DNA of 64,000 bases. It comes from Akebia trifoliata. Taxonomy: Eukaryota; Streptophyta; Magnoliopsida; Ranunculales; Lardizabalaceae. The notes below the pieces were generated by a model that saw only the letters and a program-made list of their open reading frames with translations, did not search any database and was not told where the DNA came from. The stretch is from NCBI GenBank assembly GCA_017979445.1, contig CM030714.1, positions 19,215,892 through 19,279,891 on the forward strand, read 5' to 3'. The position numbers and the translations under genes are program-made. Positions 33,613 to 46,490 of this stretch are shown here, piece by piece (the stretch's first letter is position 1; each line of letters starts with the position of its first letter).

Positions 33613-34299
33613 GAACCATGCTTCTCGGACTTGAATTAGTTAAAGAATCGGTATTATCGAGTTCAAAGTTTGAAAGATTGGCCTTTATTGGCTTAGCATA
33701 CATCTGGATACATAATTATCATTGGGCTTCGCCAGACTTTTAAGCTTTTGTAAGATTTCTTTTTATCATGTGGTCAAGAATGAAAACTTTGGAATCATAG
33801 TTATTCTAAAAAAATGCCTCTTGTTTCAAAGTTGGCTTATAACTGGAACTTGAATATGAAACTGATGAAATGGATTGTACTTGAAAAATATGAACGAGCA
33901 ACTATGGACTTTGATATATGACAGACAGAAGAATCGACATTCCTTTAAATTCAAGACTCTTAAGATTATCATATGTGCAATAAGGAATTTGATAAATTTC
34001 TTTTGAGAAATACTTACGCTGAGCTTAGAATCTTGATAATTACTAAAATAGAACTTCAAAGTGGTCAATGTGTCTACACTTTCCTTTGGCGAACACTTGG
34101 ATAAGTAAACATACTCCTAAGGATCTTACAATGTTTAAGATGGCTTCTGAGTTTCTTTGACTTCAACCCTACCTTTGTTAGATGTGAGCTTTCAATTGAA
34201 AAATGAATGTTGTGACTTGAATAATTTCTTGCATTTCTTAGTTCCACACAAGCTTTCTTCTGAATTTTTCTTCTTGATGGGACTTTTCCTCCCATTTGA

Positions 34300-34510
34300 T
34301 GATGTCCTAATTTTTGCCTAGATCGCCTTTTCAGATTTTCAATCTAGCGGGCTTTGTTTTTCTTCTTTTGATAATGCCTTGATTTTTGCCTAAATCGCCT
34401 TTTCAGGTTTTCAAACTAGGAGGCCTTTTTTTTATGTTTTTGCCCTAATTTTTGCCTATGTTGCCTTTTCGAGTTTTCAACTTAGCGGATTCTTTTTTTC
34501 TTCTTGATGA
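34300..34510 (-). repeat. About 70-bp repeats in 3' region of element G
   Basis: Three imperfect copies of 'atttttgcctaaatcgcctt' followed by ttcaggttttcaaactag and a pyrimidine tract. They are the reverse complement of repeats at 2728-2960 in element E. Confidence 0.75.
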
Positions 34511-34799
34511 TCTTGAATATTCAACTCGATAACTTATTGGTTCCTTGGACCTTAACCGAGTCAATTAGCATTCAGGAGGACTTAATAGGTGGGCTTAGGA
34601 CATAGTTTAAAAGAAAAGGTATAAGACTCGACTTCCCCAAAATGCCCCTTGTCTGATATTCTCTTTTTCTTCTAATTCCCCTAATTTGACATTTTTTTCC
34701 TTTTTAAATTTTTTTTATGCCCCTAGTTTGGCATTACTTCTTTTGAATATTTCAATAGGGGATTTTCCTTTTAAATGACACTTTTCTTAAGAGAATACA

Positions 34800-35050
34800 T
34801 TTTTTTTTGTGTGACAAGGCCTAAAGTAACTTCTCAGGTTGCCTACGCACCCCAAGTATTTCTTTTCTCTTTTGTGATCAGGTTAAAACGTAGTTCATAC
34901 GAGACTTCCCTCCCAAAGTTTGTTGGTGTGGTTTAGAAAAAGGCTAACGAAGGTTATCTTTTCTTAGTAAGATAGGAAAATGGTTCTATCAAAGAAGGCA
35001 TCCTTTGGAGAAATACTACTTGATTTGGTCAAAGTTTAGAAAACTCGATG
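34800..35050 (-). pseudogene. Pol 3' end and downstream conserved block of element G
   Basis: On the minus strand from about 35040, 'ttgaccaaatcaagtagtat' corresponds to the pol tail of element E near 2140. It is followed by the same ggatgcc/ggccatctt stretch and the 'gtaggcaacctgagaagtta' block at 34815-34850. Only the last codons of pol remain; integrase is deleted between here and the RT fragment. Confidence 0.6.
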
Positions 35051-35084
35051 TCTTGTTGCTTTGTCAAGTAAAGTCTTTTTCTAC

Positions 35085-35235
35085 GAAATTGAGAATGAGT
35101 AATCTTCAATCTTTTTTTTGAGAAAGAGTAATCTTCAATATTCTTTTAAGAAGGAGTAATCTTCAGTTTTCTTTTGAGAATGAGTAATCTTCAGTCTTTT
35201 TTTTTAGAATGAATAATCTTCATTCTTCTACGAAA
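35085..35235. repeat. Short tandem repeats (about 38 bp, 4-5 copies)
   Basis: Repeated 'agaatgagtaatcttcaatc' followed by T-rich spacers, at 35090, 35127, 35152, 35178 and 35207. Irregular length (25-40 bp). Noncoding. Confidence 0.75.
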
Positions 35236-35399
35236 TTGAATGTGATTGAGTTATTTGTATTTGACATTGACTTGTTTAACCCTTTCCAAACTTCAAAGAA
35301 GATCTCATACTCTTTTGTGAATGAGAACTCTTCTCCCTCTAGTGAAAAACATGATGGATCCCTTCTTGTGGGTCTTAGCACCTTTATCAATGGTTTCAA

Positions 35400-35618
35400 C
35401 TACATCATTCTTAACCGAGAATCTTTGATTTTAAAGTTCACCATCGACTTTATGCCTTGATCTATTTTGGTGTAATCTATCAATATATCCTCATGAGACC
35501 ATACAGGAACGTTGTTGAATTTTTCAAGTAAGTTTATTATTCTCTCATATTCCCCTAAGTATAATGTAGTACCCATTTGCACTTTTTGAGTATATTCTTT
35601 AATTCCAATATTTATCAA
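35400..35618 (-). pseudogene. RT-linker fragment of element G
   Basis: A 72-residue minus-strand frame reads GIKEYTQKVQMGTTLYLGEY, ERIINLLEKFNNVPVWSHED and further. It resembles the block just before RT in plant Tat Gypsy elements (GTxLxxEERxxLIxLLxEFxDVFAWSYEDMPGLD). The FAWS motif is degenerate (PVWS) and the PGLD-HxL-P region that should follow is replaced by unrelated residues, so it is truncated or rearranged. No YxDD catalytic motif is nearby. Confidence 0.6.
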
Positions 35619-35639
35619 ATTTGATTAGTGAGCTTTGAG

Positions 35640-37466
35640 ACATTCCTCATATTTGATATTATGCTCAAATTGTTATTATAAGCATGATAATCAAAAGCTT
35701 CTTTATTTATTGTAAGAAAAAAACATAGACTCTAACTTGACTGAAACTCAAAAGTTAAAGAAAGAATAACGTAACCGAAATAACTAACTGAATAACTGAC
35801 GAAGATTGAATTGAAACTAAAAGAAAACTCAGGGACGCTTATCTACAAAGCGAAAAGGTCCTTCTAGGTGGATGAACATAATATTATGGTGCAAGGGTAG
35901 ATTACTTAGACTTGACATTGGTATTTTGGTTAGACGACTCTTTTAAAGGACCTAAAGTAATATATATGATGGTTTAGAAGTTTGGGACCAATTATTATCT
36001 GAGTAGAAGTACACTAAGATTAACCATTGATTCTAAAGGTTAATTCTTAACTACATGATTAAAATTTTGAAATTAGCCTAAGTCCAGTAGGAAACATTAA
36101 ATCCAATTGCACTATAAGTCTATGATGACCAAGAAGGTGAAACATATTAGTTACGGGTTTACCCCTTGTTGGGATAGAACCTTCAATCAGACAAATTAAT
36201 TTGACCCTAATATCGAATCTTTTTGATATAAAATAGTCTGAGTTTTTGAAGGTAAAACCAATTAGTCCAACTGGTTTGGTATTGATCAGTTTGATCCATT
36301 TGTTGATTGGGCTAATTGATTTACATTTCACACATTGGGTCGGACCGATATTACGGGTCTAGTTTGAACGATCTAGATCGGTCCGCCTACTTACCTGTTG
36401 GTTGGATTGATTAAAGCAACCCGGGAACACCCATAGTCAGTTCGGGTCATGACCTATAGGAAGGCATTTAAACAGTAGGTTTACTACATGCAATACAATT
36501 TATCCGGCCACCCTTGCCAAGTGCACCTATATACTTCTCGAGCGTACTCAATCTGACGGTATGTGGTGACTTGGTTTGATATACCGTAGTAGTGATAATC
36601 TAAGACTCCAACTCAAATCTCTGAAGTCCAAAGCAGTCAGTTTAATCCCCAGTTGAAAGGTGGCGCATGATGCTGAGTAAGGGCCCACTTAAATACCTCT
36701 CGTCTAGAATGGACATTGTCTATCCCCCTCGTACAGTAGGGTACAGCGGGGTAGGATCTCGCTTAGGCACTAATTTTAACCAAGAAGTGCAGTTGGTGAA
36801 CTTAAATTAACTTTAATATACCGTATAAGTACGAGTTCAGGATTGACGATTGGGACATGTGACTGTGCGGCTTACAATAGGACAAAAAGCTCAGGTCACC
36901 CCAACATGGGTCCATGGATATATCTTTCAGTGTCACCTGATCAAACGGTACTGATGTCCTAGTTTTATATACCCTAAGGTACATGACTGGAGTTGTGGTT
37001 TTCATTAATGACGTCGCATCTCCGAGGAGACCGAGCCACACACTAGTGCCACGTTGGCTAGAAGGAACATGCAAGCGTGCAATGCAATAAAATAAACGTG
37101 CTAGTGGTGTATGCAAAATAAGGTGGGGTTGCTTGAGGCATTTTTTAAATAAATGGGCTCATGGACCTGATCATATCATTACAACATAAAATATCACATG
37201 ATATTAACCAAACATTCAAAATCCACAACGTTAATATCAAGACCTGCACATCTCATACATATATCAATTAAGATCATGACATATCAATCAATGAATATAA
37301 CACAAAATAATCGATCAGATCTAATATTGAAACAGTTACAAAAATCAAAAGGATTTTTTTAATATGGTTTAATCAAGGGTTACTTTGGATGATCCAAAAT
37401 AAATTGAGATTTTAATAAATATTGAATCGAGGATAGGATGATAATTGTTGAGATAAGGGGTGATGA
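35640..37466. other. Leader or rearranged interior of element G
   Basis: 1.8 kb without recognisable gag, protease or host sequence. 36350-37130 is less AT-rich than its surroundings. The minus-strand open frame at 36802-37116 (104 codons) shows no family motif and I do not call it a gene. Confidence 0.4.
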
Positions 37467-37503
37467 CTTTTTTTTTTCTTTTTACAATTTTTTATTGGAA
37501 TCC
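37467..37503. repeat. Left stub of the 170-bp array, split by a solo LTR
   Basis: Ends 'caattttttattggaatcc', identical in type to unit junctions at 43530-43540, 43700 and 43865. The last five bases, AATCC, are the target duplication of the inserted LTR. Confidence 0.8.
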
Positions 37504-40500
37504 TGTGACGCCCCGCCAAACACTAACACAAATCCCAAGGCCAAATCCCAAGGTACTAGGTGGCACCTCAAAATTTGGGCATGGCTCTCTCTGTTTATGT
37601 TAGTGTTCCACGGAACTCGAAGACATCGTAATCTAATATACCACAAATTCTGACCATATATAAAGGCAACACAAAAATAACAGCGGAAGACTGAAAATAT
37701 CTAATACAAAAGAATATCAGAGTGCGAAAGTGTAACAATATACAAGATTTCCAAAGTACTCTTACTCTAATACAAACCTAACACTCACTCCAAAATCTAC
37801 ATACATCTTGGACAAAACTGACATCACTAAGGGGTGTAGCCCTAGTGCTCACCAAGCAATAGACTCTGATCGTCGATCTGACCGACCAGATACTCATCAC
37901 TTAACAACTCTGCCCCTGTCTCAGTAATTGCAAGTGCTGAAACTAAAAAAAATAGGAAGGAAAGGGTGAGTAACGATGGTTACCCAGTAAGTCCACAACC
38001 AATTCCTACTAATAACCTCCCTTAAACATGGTCGAGTAAGCATGCTGAACAGTTTAATATATGCAAAGTTTTACAAGAGAAAATACGATTAACTGGTACA
38101 TATAGTCAGGGATGAGCAACTAAACATTTTAAAACTCACATTATATCGATCATCATTACTCACTATACATTTTCAGTTTGTTTTACAATTACGATTTATC
38201 ACATTGAAATAACAAGCATGCTTGGCAGTTTATAATTCAAAATATAACAGTAGATACATAATACAAGTTGGTGGAGTAGTGGAACCAGAGAGTTGGGATT
38301 CACGACTGGATAGCTCCCAGTCAGGACATGATGTTACAACATAAATCTGGCTTTTAGTTCCTGATTTTGTGGCCGGTCGCTGCTCTTACCACACTAGTGA
38401 CCATTTATCCGGCTCAGGCAGGCCGTTGACGTGACCGTAAGCAATGGGTCTCTTTTCGATATGTCAGAACGTTCGACTACTACTAGATTGTTAGTGATTA
38501 CTGACCAATCAACTTCGTCTATACCTATCAGGCGTGCATGTGATTCCCAAAATAAACACTTCATTCGGATATGACCACCTTTACAATACACGTTCACTGG
38601 TAAAGATAATAAAAGAATGGACCCGGATTCCAGTTGTGACTCCACTCTCATACGCGTCCCATACCACATATGAGCTTGGTGGTCCCTACCGTACATCCCA
38701 AGATAATACATCCCTCCGGATGATGTGACACACTATCCCTTCAGGTATTCACAGACCCTTTAATAGCTCACAAAATAGCTACATATGTAATGACTTGAAA
38801 ATCCTAAAATGTATCTCAAAGAAAGAATTTTAGATCCGTGCATTAATTTAAAAGTACGGTATCTTAATTTTTAATAATTGAGGAAAATTAACTTCACCAA
38901 TAGATTTAGAAGGATCGAGAAACATACTTTAGCCTGTAAGCACGCCGAAATCTGAAGTCGATTGAAAAAGTTATCAAATCCACGAGTTTCGCGTTAGATA
39001 TTTTATAATAGGTAAATGACACCTTAGAGACGTAATTTGAGGAAACCGATCATACCATTAGATTCGTGTCGAAAAATCACCCGAAATAAAGTATAAGTTT
39101 CTCCAATTCGGCATTCGGGAAAAACAATTTCCAAAATGACAAGTATGTCTCAATTTAAGTTATATAAATATCTAAATTCTATTAGAAAAATCAGATTTTT
39201 CTTATTCCCCTCTCCAAACAAATCTCAATCATTTTCCTTCAATATTTGAAACTCAGATCTAAGCCAAACGAGAACGATTCAAGCTTAGGCGTAAGAAGGA
39301 AAGTTGTTCCTCTCGCCAAGAGTTACGCGTGGATGCAAAGAAATCCGATTTTCGCAGGAAGAAAATTTTGGAGATTGGCCGGAGGTGATTTTAAAGTCTA
39401 TTCAACCGTTGAAAATAGCTTGAAGTAGGTTGCCTTCCCTTCTACCTTCTAGTTATGCTATAATTTCATAGAAAATCTATATGATTGTTGATAAATCGAT
39501 CGTTTCATTAAGTTTATACATATTTGAATGATTTGAATCATGTTTGCATGCTTATTTATGATTGATTTTAGTTCATTTGATGTACTATAAGCATTTTATA
39601 GTTGATATAATATTTGGATTGATTTTGGACGAGTTTCGACGAAAAATCAGCAATTCGGAAAAGTATCTGAATGTTGAGTTTGGTTCTAATTTGTTTTGTA
39701 TTGCTTCCATATAGTATGTATACCCATTTCCTACATTTATTTCATTAAAAACAATTAAGTATTACTTTAATTTCTTTAATAAATAAATAAATAGTTCGTT
39801 TTCAATTTCGACTTTAAAAAATTATTTTTAACACTTAGTTAAATTTTCATAGATTTTCAACTTTTATGTCTTATGGTTTTATCTTTGTTTTCGAGTCTCT
39901 AGACTCAACCAAAACCATCGAATGGAATTGGTTGATGCTTTATGGATTTCGAATTACTTTAAAAGTAAAATTACTTTAATAGATATGTAGGAAATTAGAT
40001 GATAGATTGATCGATTTAATTGATGGATGGATAGAGAGAACGTATGTTCTCGACTGATTGATGGGACAGTGCCTCCAGTTCTACGTAGTGGCCATGCCAC
40101 GTAAAACGTGATAGATAGATAGAGGGATGAGATGGTTGATGGATGGAAATGACAGATAACTGTCGCTGGAGGGCACTATCAGATTTTGTTTGTATTTTCG
40201 ATTAAAATAAATGATATATTATATACAAAATAAATTATTTTGTTTACCAGTAAAGGTTTGTAGAAAACCCATAAAGAGTAACGCGTTGTTATGTATCCGG
40301 AAGCGGCGAGTCAATCTAGGATAGCACTAGATGTCATATGCTCTTCGGTAGTATGGGATACCTTAGAGCATATTACAGCTTATGAAATCCGGGAATTTCT
40401 CCTACTTATTTCCTGGGGAACGTTGTGTGTAAAGGCGGTCTCTGTATAGTGTAGAGCTAGGCGGGGTTCACATACATTGCCTCTTGATAGGCTTCGACGC

Positions 40501-43364
40501 GAGGGGTTTCCTGGGCTAGTTAGTGATCACTATTAGTCTGTAGTTGTCAAACGGTCGACCTCACTGTTAGTTGAACTCAGTATTGGGTTCTTGGTCAACG
40601 GCCAGTCTGAGCCGGATAAATAGTCATTCAACCGTGGTATGCTAGACCGGCCACAAAATCAGATTATAATGATGGGATTCCACATCGGAGGTTAAGTTTG
40701 GAATATCGTATTGCCATAGCCGAGGCGGTTATATCGGCATGTTTCTCTGCTCTCTTATCGATTATACCGCCGTGTTCTTATTATGTATATTTTCTTATTT
40801 TATGATATTTGATAGATGTTTTTATTTGAAAGATGCATAGGTTACTTTAAATGATAGAAATGATAGGTTGAAATTATTTAACTGTTTATTGAATATGCTT
40901 AGACATTTATCGTATGTTACATTATGAAAAACTTACATTATTTAACTGTTCAACTGATTACTCGTGCATGTATGACTCGTTGTTAGAACGGCGTTCATCC
41001 TGCTGAGTAACATTCCCCTGTTACTCACCCTATCCTTCTCCTTTCAGATTATTCAACTTTTGAAGAACCGTTCTTTGAGGAGTCTTTTGAGGAGGTCCTC
41101 GAGGAGGATCAGATTGATGTCTTGCCGCCGCCATGTCTTTGAGGACTAGTAGAGGATCCTAGCGGTTTTTTGTTGTAGATAAGAAACATGTTAGTTTAGA
41201 AATTTTTGTAACCTGATGAATTATGAGATTAAAGATCTTGACTTATATCAGTGTTTGTCGATTTCTTCTACTTACTCCAGACTCTCGTATAGATGTTAAT
41301 TAAATGTTTATTCCGCTGCGTATATTTTCTTTTCATAAGTATTATTATTTATGAATGTTCTGTCAGATTGTGTGATTGATTACCTCACACCTCGAGATTA
41401 TAACTGATGAATCATAGGGATTTGTGTTGGGATTTCGGGGCGTGACAGCATGTATATATATATTGGTTTTCATTTAAAACAAAAAAGAAATTTAACAGAA
41501 CAGGGTTGAGAATGGATATCCAGTTCCTACCATGCAATTGTGGCCACCCAGCCTAAAATAAACAACAATACTCGGAGCCTCTGCACCAACATAAGTTTAA
41601 ATAAATATACAATCCTTTCATTAATAACCTGGATATCCTTTCACCAACCTACATACAACATAAAACGTAAAATGCAGACATCACCCCTCGGTATGATTTT
41701 GACATTTTACCGATTCATCCCATTCCCATTCTACTGTGTTTTTACTTCTCGATTTTTCGAACAAAGTATTTCTTTTTCAAACTTGCAAAATCACTTTTAT
41801 CTTTAAATCGAAAACTATCCAATTTTTTTTCTTAAAACAGGGTCCCAATAAGTATGCGAAAGCAAACTGTCAAAATTGGGAAATATCGATGAAAATTTGG
41901 CTAAGTGTCGGAAACTCGATTTTTCAAAGTTGTCGAAATTGAAAACGGATTTTTGTAAATGAAGGCCCTCGATAATATAAGAAGAGTCATGTAATTTTGC
42001 AACCTAATTCAAAGAAATGCAAAAGATATCACGCGAATACTTAAAACATTCCCGTCATGATGAAAATTTGTTTATTTTTTTCCCGCTTCGTTTGAAGGAG
42101 TTACGGGGGCCATAAGTAGTCGATTTGGCATGTTAAAAGCATGAGGAATCCAAAAACAAAATATCAGAAAAAAATTTCGGGCACGTTTTAATTTTCACGG
42201 TAGCACCGTGCTTAGAGCAAGGCGGCTCACGGTGGAACCGACAGAAACTTCGTTTTTGCGAATTTTTCGATTTTTCTTCTTCGTTTCTTCAAGTTTTTCA
42301 CTCCTTTTCGATTCTACTAACCCACCCTCGAATTAAATATTTAAACTATGATAAAACACATCAAACATAACTATTTCTAGCATGAATTTGAAGTAAATTA
42401 AGCGACATTCTATAAATTTAAAACATTAAAAAGTTTCGAAAGATCTCTAAATGTAATTTTTCGAAATCTACGGTTATTAATAAGAATTGAGAGTCCCTTA
42501 CTTGGTTGTGGTTGTTGGACACGATAAGCTAGCTTGAAAATGAAGGAGTGACGGTTCGGAACATCGAATTTGGTGGAACTTGAATGCCAAACGAATTGGT
42601 TTGGTTGCAAAACTCTTGATGGAAGCGTTCTTCCCCTTTCTAACGATAAACAATGACTCTCCTACGATTTGGATGAGGTTCCAAGTGGTTATAAACAAAC
42701 TCACTTGTTGATTTTTGTGGTAGACCAAGAGAACGAAAAGAAAATGGAGGTTACATGGGATGAGCACGTGGAGCTCGACAACACCGACGACTTTGCCTTC
42801 TTCGTCGAGGTTTAACTCGGACTCGCTTACGATAGATCTTGATGGGAAGGGTTGAAATCCTAGGTTTGAAAAAATGACTGAGTTGAGTTCTTTAGAAGAG
42901 AATGAAGAAGTGAAATGAAATAAAAGAAAGTAAACTTTCTTTTATAAGAGGGTTGAGGGCATTTTTGACATTTTCTATTTATTTCTAGTTTCGACCAAAT
43001 CTTAACCATTCGAACTCGAAAAATAACAAATGAATATTCCATTTTGATTAATTTTTTGTTGCGAACCTAACGGTGAAGTCGATTTTTCCTGATTCTCGCT
43101 CCAGTAAAATTTCACTATTTTGGATCCCACTTAATGCGAAATTCGAGGATTTTATAACTTTTTCATCTGAACTCGAATTCAAACTTGCTTACAGGCTAAA
43201 GTATATATTTCAATCATTTTTAACCTAATGGTGGAGTTGGTTTTCGTTAGAAATGATTGAAACCATATCCAAGTGTTTTACTCTAATTTCCTTTTTCAGT
43301 ATTTTCCTCAAAATATCACCCTTTGACTTTTTCGAGATACGAGTTGAAAATCTAGGGTATTTCA
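37504..43364 (-). mobile_element. Tekay/Del-like solo LTR, reverse, with nested LTR
   Basis: Plus strand begins TGTGACGCCCCGCCAAACAC and ends ...gaaaatctagggtatttca. Perfect AATCC duplications flank it (37499-37503 and 43365-43369). It aligns in reverse complement with the LTRs of element I over its whole length: the ...CGGGGCGCCACA end at 37504, the 'ggtggtccctaccgtacatc' block near 38680, the 'atggatatccagttcctacc' block near 41513, and the TGTAACACCC end near 43364. Net of the nested insertion it is 3.2 kb. No internal region is present, so it is a solo LTR. Confidence 0.9.
38786..41447 (+). mobile_element. Second, related solo LTR nested in the first
   Basis: Runs TGTAATGACTTGAAAATCC ... 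TTTCGGGGCGTGACA, 2662 bp. It is forward-oriented while the host LTR is reverse. Homology to element I LTRs is diverged but colinear: 'tttagcctgtaagcacgc' near 38931, 'gttactcaccctatccttct' near 41020, 'cggccacaaaatcag' near 40650. The host LTR resumes at 41448 exactly where it broke off at 38785. The five-base flanks ACATA and GCATG agree at three positions, so the duplication has decayed. Confidence 0.8.
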
Positions 43365-44310
43365 AATCCTCTCCCCATCACGAACAACATTAAAAAAAAA
43401 AAAAAAAAATTCTTAGCGCATCATTCACAAATAATTTATTAGAGAAGAAGCTGAAAAATAAAAAATCGTTTTCTGTTAATGGCACACTACGCATAAAAAT
43501 AATTTTTTTTTATTTTTTTTTGTGATTTTTTATTGGAATCGTCTCCTCATAACGAACAATATTAAAAATAGTAATTTTTTTGTTTCTTAGCATATCAATC
43601 ACAAATAATTTATTTGAGAAGAAAATGAAAAATAAAAAATCATTTTCTGCTAACGGCACACACGCATATATATATATATATATATATTTTGTGATTTTTT
43701 ATTGGAATCATCTTCTCATCACGAACAACATTAAAAAAAATTAATTTTTTTGTTTCTTAGCGCAATAATTTATTTGAGAAGAAGATGAAAAATAAAAAAT
43801 CATTTTCTACTAGTGGCACACCACGCATAAAAATAAATTTTTTTTTATTTTTTTTATAATTTTTTATTAGAATCCACTCCTCATCACGAACAACATTAAA
43901 ATAAATAAATTTTTTGTTTCTTAGCGCATCATTCACAAATAATTTATTTGAGAAGAAGATGAAAAATAAAAAATCATTTTCTGCTAATGGTACACCACAC
44001 ATAAAAAAATTTTATTTTTATTTTTTATTTTGCGATTTTTTATTGGGATCCTTTCCTCATCACGAACAACATTAAAAAAATAATTTTTTATTTCTTAGCG
44101 CATCACTCACAAATAATTTATTTGAGAAGAAGATGAAAAATAAAAAATCGTTTTCTACTAACGCCACATCACGCAGAAAAAGTATTTTATTTTATTTTTT
44201 TTTTACAATTTTTTTCTTGAAATTCTCTCCTCATCACGAACAACATTAAAAAAAGTAATTTTTTTATTTCTTAGCACATCACCCACAAATAATTTATTTT
44301 CACAACTTAT
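43365..44310. repeat. About 170-bp tandem array, 5.5 copies
   Basis: The marker cacgaacaacatt (or a variant) recurs near 43379, 43550, 43720, 43886, 44058 and 44233, a spacing of 165-175 bp. Units contain 'cacaaataatttatttgaga', 'agaagatgaaaaataaaaaa' and a T-rich block; one copy has an (AT)n run. It lies about 550 bp downstream of the primer-binding site in the leader of element G. Confidence 0.9.
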
Positions 44311-44842
44311 CATCCATGCATAGTAACATGCTAAAAAATTTTATCAAAACATTTTCTAAAACAAAAAAAAATATTTCATGAGACCCCAACCACCATCATT
44401 CCATCTTCAATTCATATGTCAATTTGAATATTTCATTTTTTAGAGTCATCTAAAAATGACCCTAGATTGAATCACAGAAAGTGATACTACAAAATAACAT
44501 ACCCAAAATCAATCCAAATAATGCCAAGAGAAGATAGTACAACCCAAAAATATAAAATAAACTAAACAAAAAAATGGGTTAACAATCATTATTTCATATC
44601 ATTACCCTGTTGAAATCCAGCATTATTTAGGGTCATTCCGAGTGATCTTAGATTGAACCACAAAAAAAATGTGTCAAAATAAAATATTAACCATTCAAAC
44701 AAGTAATTAATAATTGAGCAAAAAAGAATGATAAAAAATAAAAATAAACAAAGAAACAAGCAACTAAAAATAAAATAAAAAAATTAGGTCGTTCTGGCAA
44801 TGCTTCCCATACTTTGAATTTTTCAAGTCTGGTCCTCAATAA

Positions 44843-44860
44843 TCCCCAGCGGAGTCACCA
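44843..44860 (-). promoter_or_regulatory. Primer-binding site of element G
   Basis: On the minus strand TGGTGACTCCGCTGGGGA, one base from the 5' LTR end. This matches the TGGCGACTC...CTGGGGA site typical of plant Tat/Ogre elements, usually assigned to a tRNA-Arg primer, with one C-to-T change. Confidence 0.8.
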
Positions 44861-44861
44861 C

Positions 44862-46485
44862 TCAAAGTGCCTCGATCCGCGAGGTGTGTGGATCCACTTT
44901 TGATTTTTGAGGTTTAGGAGTCGCCACCTAGTTATTATGGTCTAGGAACCAAATATTGACTCTAACAGATAAAATAACTAATCTACGTATAAAAAGAAAC
45001 TATGGTCCGAGGATCACGTTACGGGATTGGAAGGTGTTAGGCATCAATCCCGTCAAGCAAACGCCGGTCTCTACTATTTCTCAAAAAAATATTATACTAC
45101 AAAAAAGACTTAGAACAAATAAATAAAATAAATAAAAAAAGTAAAATGTATATCTAGATGATCGCAACGATTTGTTCCCTCAGAGCTGACGGAGAGACTT
45201 TTCGTATGAGATTCCTTACTTTTCCTCCGTTATTGGATCTGTTTCAGATCTCCAAGTTGAGGTGTCTTCTTATTAGATCTGAGTATTTCCTAATTTTTAA
45301 TTGATTTCTAGGTATTTTTGAAGAGTTTTTGGGTGTTTTTTGAGCAAAATTTGGGGCCTGGATATTAGGTAGAGAGTTGGGACTTCAAAATTAGGGTTGG
45401 AGAATGCTAGGGAGACTTTTTGACCTACTTTTTTTAGGATTTATTTTGACCAGCGAAATTAGATTTTTGTGGCTCTATATTTATAGAGTTTTTTTTAGAA
45501 GAATTAGGGTTTGACTATGTCTCCTTTTAGATGAGGTAATTAGGGTTTTGACTTAAGGCATATTTGATTGACTAGGTTTTTTTAGATTAGAGTTTTAATT
45601 AGGGTTTTGACTTAAGTCTTATGTGATTGACTAGTTTTTTTTAAAATTAGATTTTTAATCTTGCATACATTGAAATAATATATTTTTAAGTCTTGTGGAG
45701 AACCCCCTAATTATATCTCTAATTATCTGGACCCCAGATGGAAAGGTCTTTTAATAAATATTAGGGGGCTCCATTTAAATAAGTGGGCAACCATCAACAA
45801 TTTTGCATGAGGGCTTGATTGATTAATTTTCTTGGTTCAGATTTTTAAATCAATTTTATTAAGATTTCAATTTACGTTAATTAATTTTTTATTTATTAAT
45901 TTCAAGTTTTAAAATTTTTAAAATTGAAAAATTATCGTTTTGTCCCCGAAGAGAACTTTTGCGTTTCAAGTCATTTTTCGATGTTCCAGGATGTTTTCGA
46001 ATCGATTTTCTGTTAAAAATTCAATGGGATTATCGATTTATGTCACTTATGGAATTTTTGACGTGAAATGATTGTGAACCCTTAAGAGGGATCTTTCCAT
46101 AATTTTATCGAATTTGGTGAAAATTGGCGGAATGATTTATTTGATTTTATTTTATTGTTTTATGTGTTTAAATGGGGTTTCCTAAGCTTAATGTAGGCTG
46201 TAGGGATGTTTTGATGTTAGGAGTATTTTGGTAATTTGGTCATTTTTAGTGATTTTTAACGTAAAGCTTCTTTTTATCTGAAAATGATGATTTCTATGTT
46301 TTGGATCGTATTTTCCTAGCGTGACGTGGTTTTTAGAGTTTTGTTTATTTGAGATACCTCATCTAAATTTCTGAAACATATCTAGTAGCAGATATAGCAT
46401 TGGAATAATCATCCATCATTGGGAATTGTCACGATCGGGTTGACAAGTTGATTAATCAGGCGAGTGCAAAAATGAGGTGTCTACA
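44862..46485 (-). repeat. 5' LTR of element G
   Basis: Plus strand from tcaaagtgcctcgatccgcg to gaggtgtctaca. The inner terminal dinucleotide has mutated (TG to TC on the plus strand). Colinear with the 3' LTR at 30633-32258. Confidence 0.9.
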
Positions 46486-46490
46486 CTTAA

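Larger units (their letters stand above)
30633..46485 (-). mobile_element. Tat/Ogre-like LTR retrotransposon G, full length but internally decayed
   Basis: Two LTRs of about 1.63 kb (44862-46485 as 5', 30633-32258 as 3') are flanked by perfect CTTAA duplications at 30628-30632 and 46486-46490. Read on the minus strand it has a primer-binding site next to the 5' LTR and a 170-bp tandem array. A leader, an RT-linker fragment, a pol end, short repeats and a 77-bp array follow, and a polypurine tract adjoins the 3' LTR. A 5.86-kb solo LTR with its own nested LTR sits in the 170-bp array. Net of that the element is about 10 kb. Integrase, RNase H and most of RT and gag are missing, so it depended on a partner for movement. 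Confidence 0.9.

Noticed and set aside
36802..37116. 104-codon minus-strand frame
   Set aside because: Inside retroelement G, no recognisable domain, no start context, ordinary residue composition for chance.
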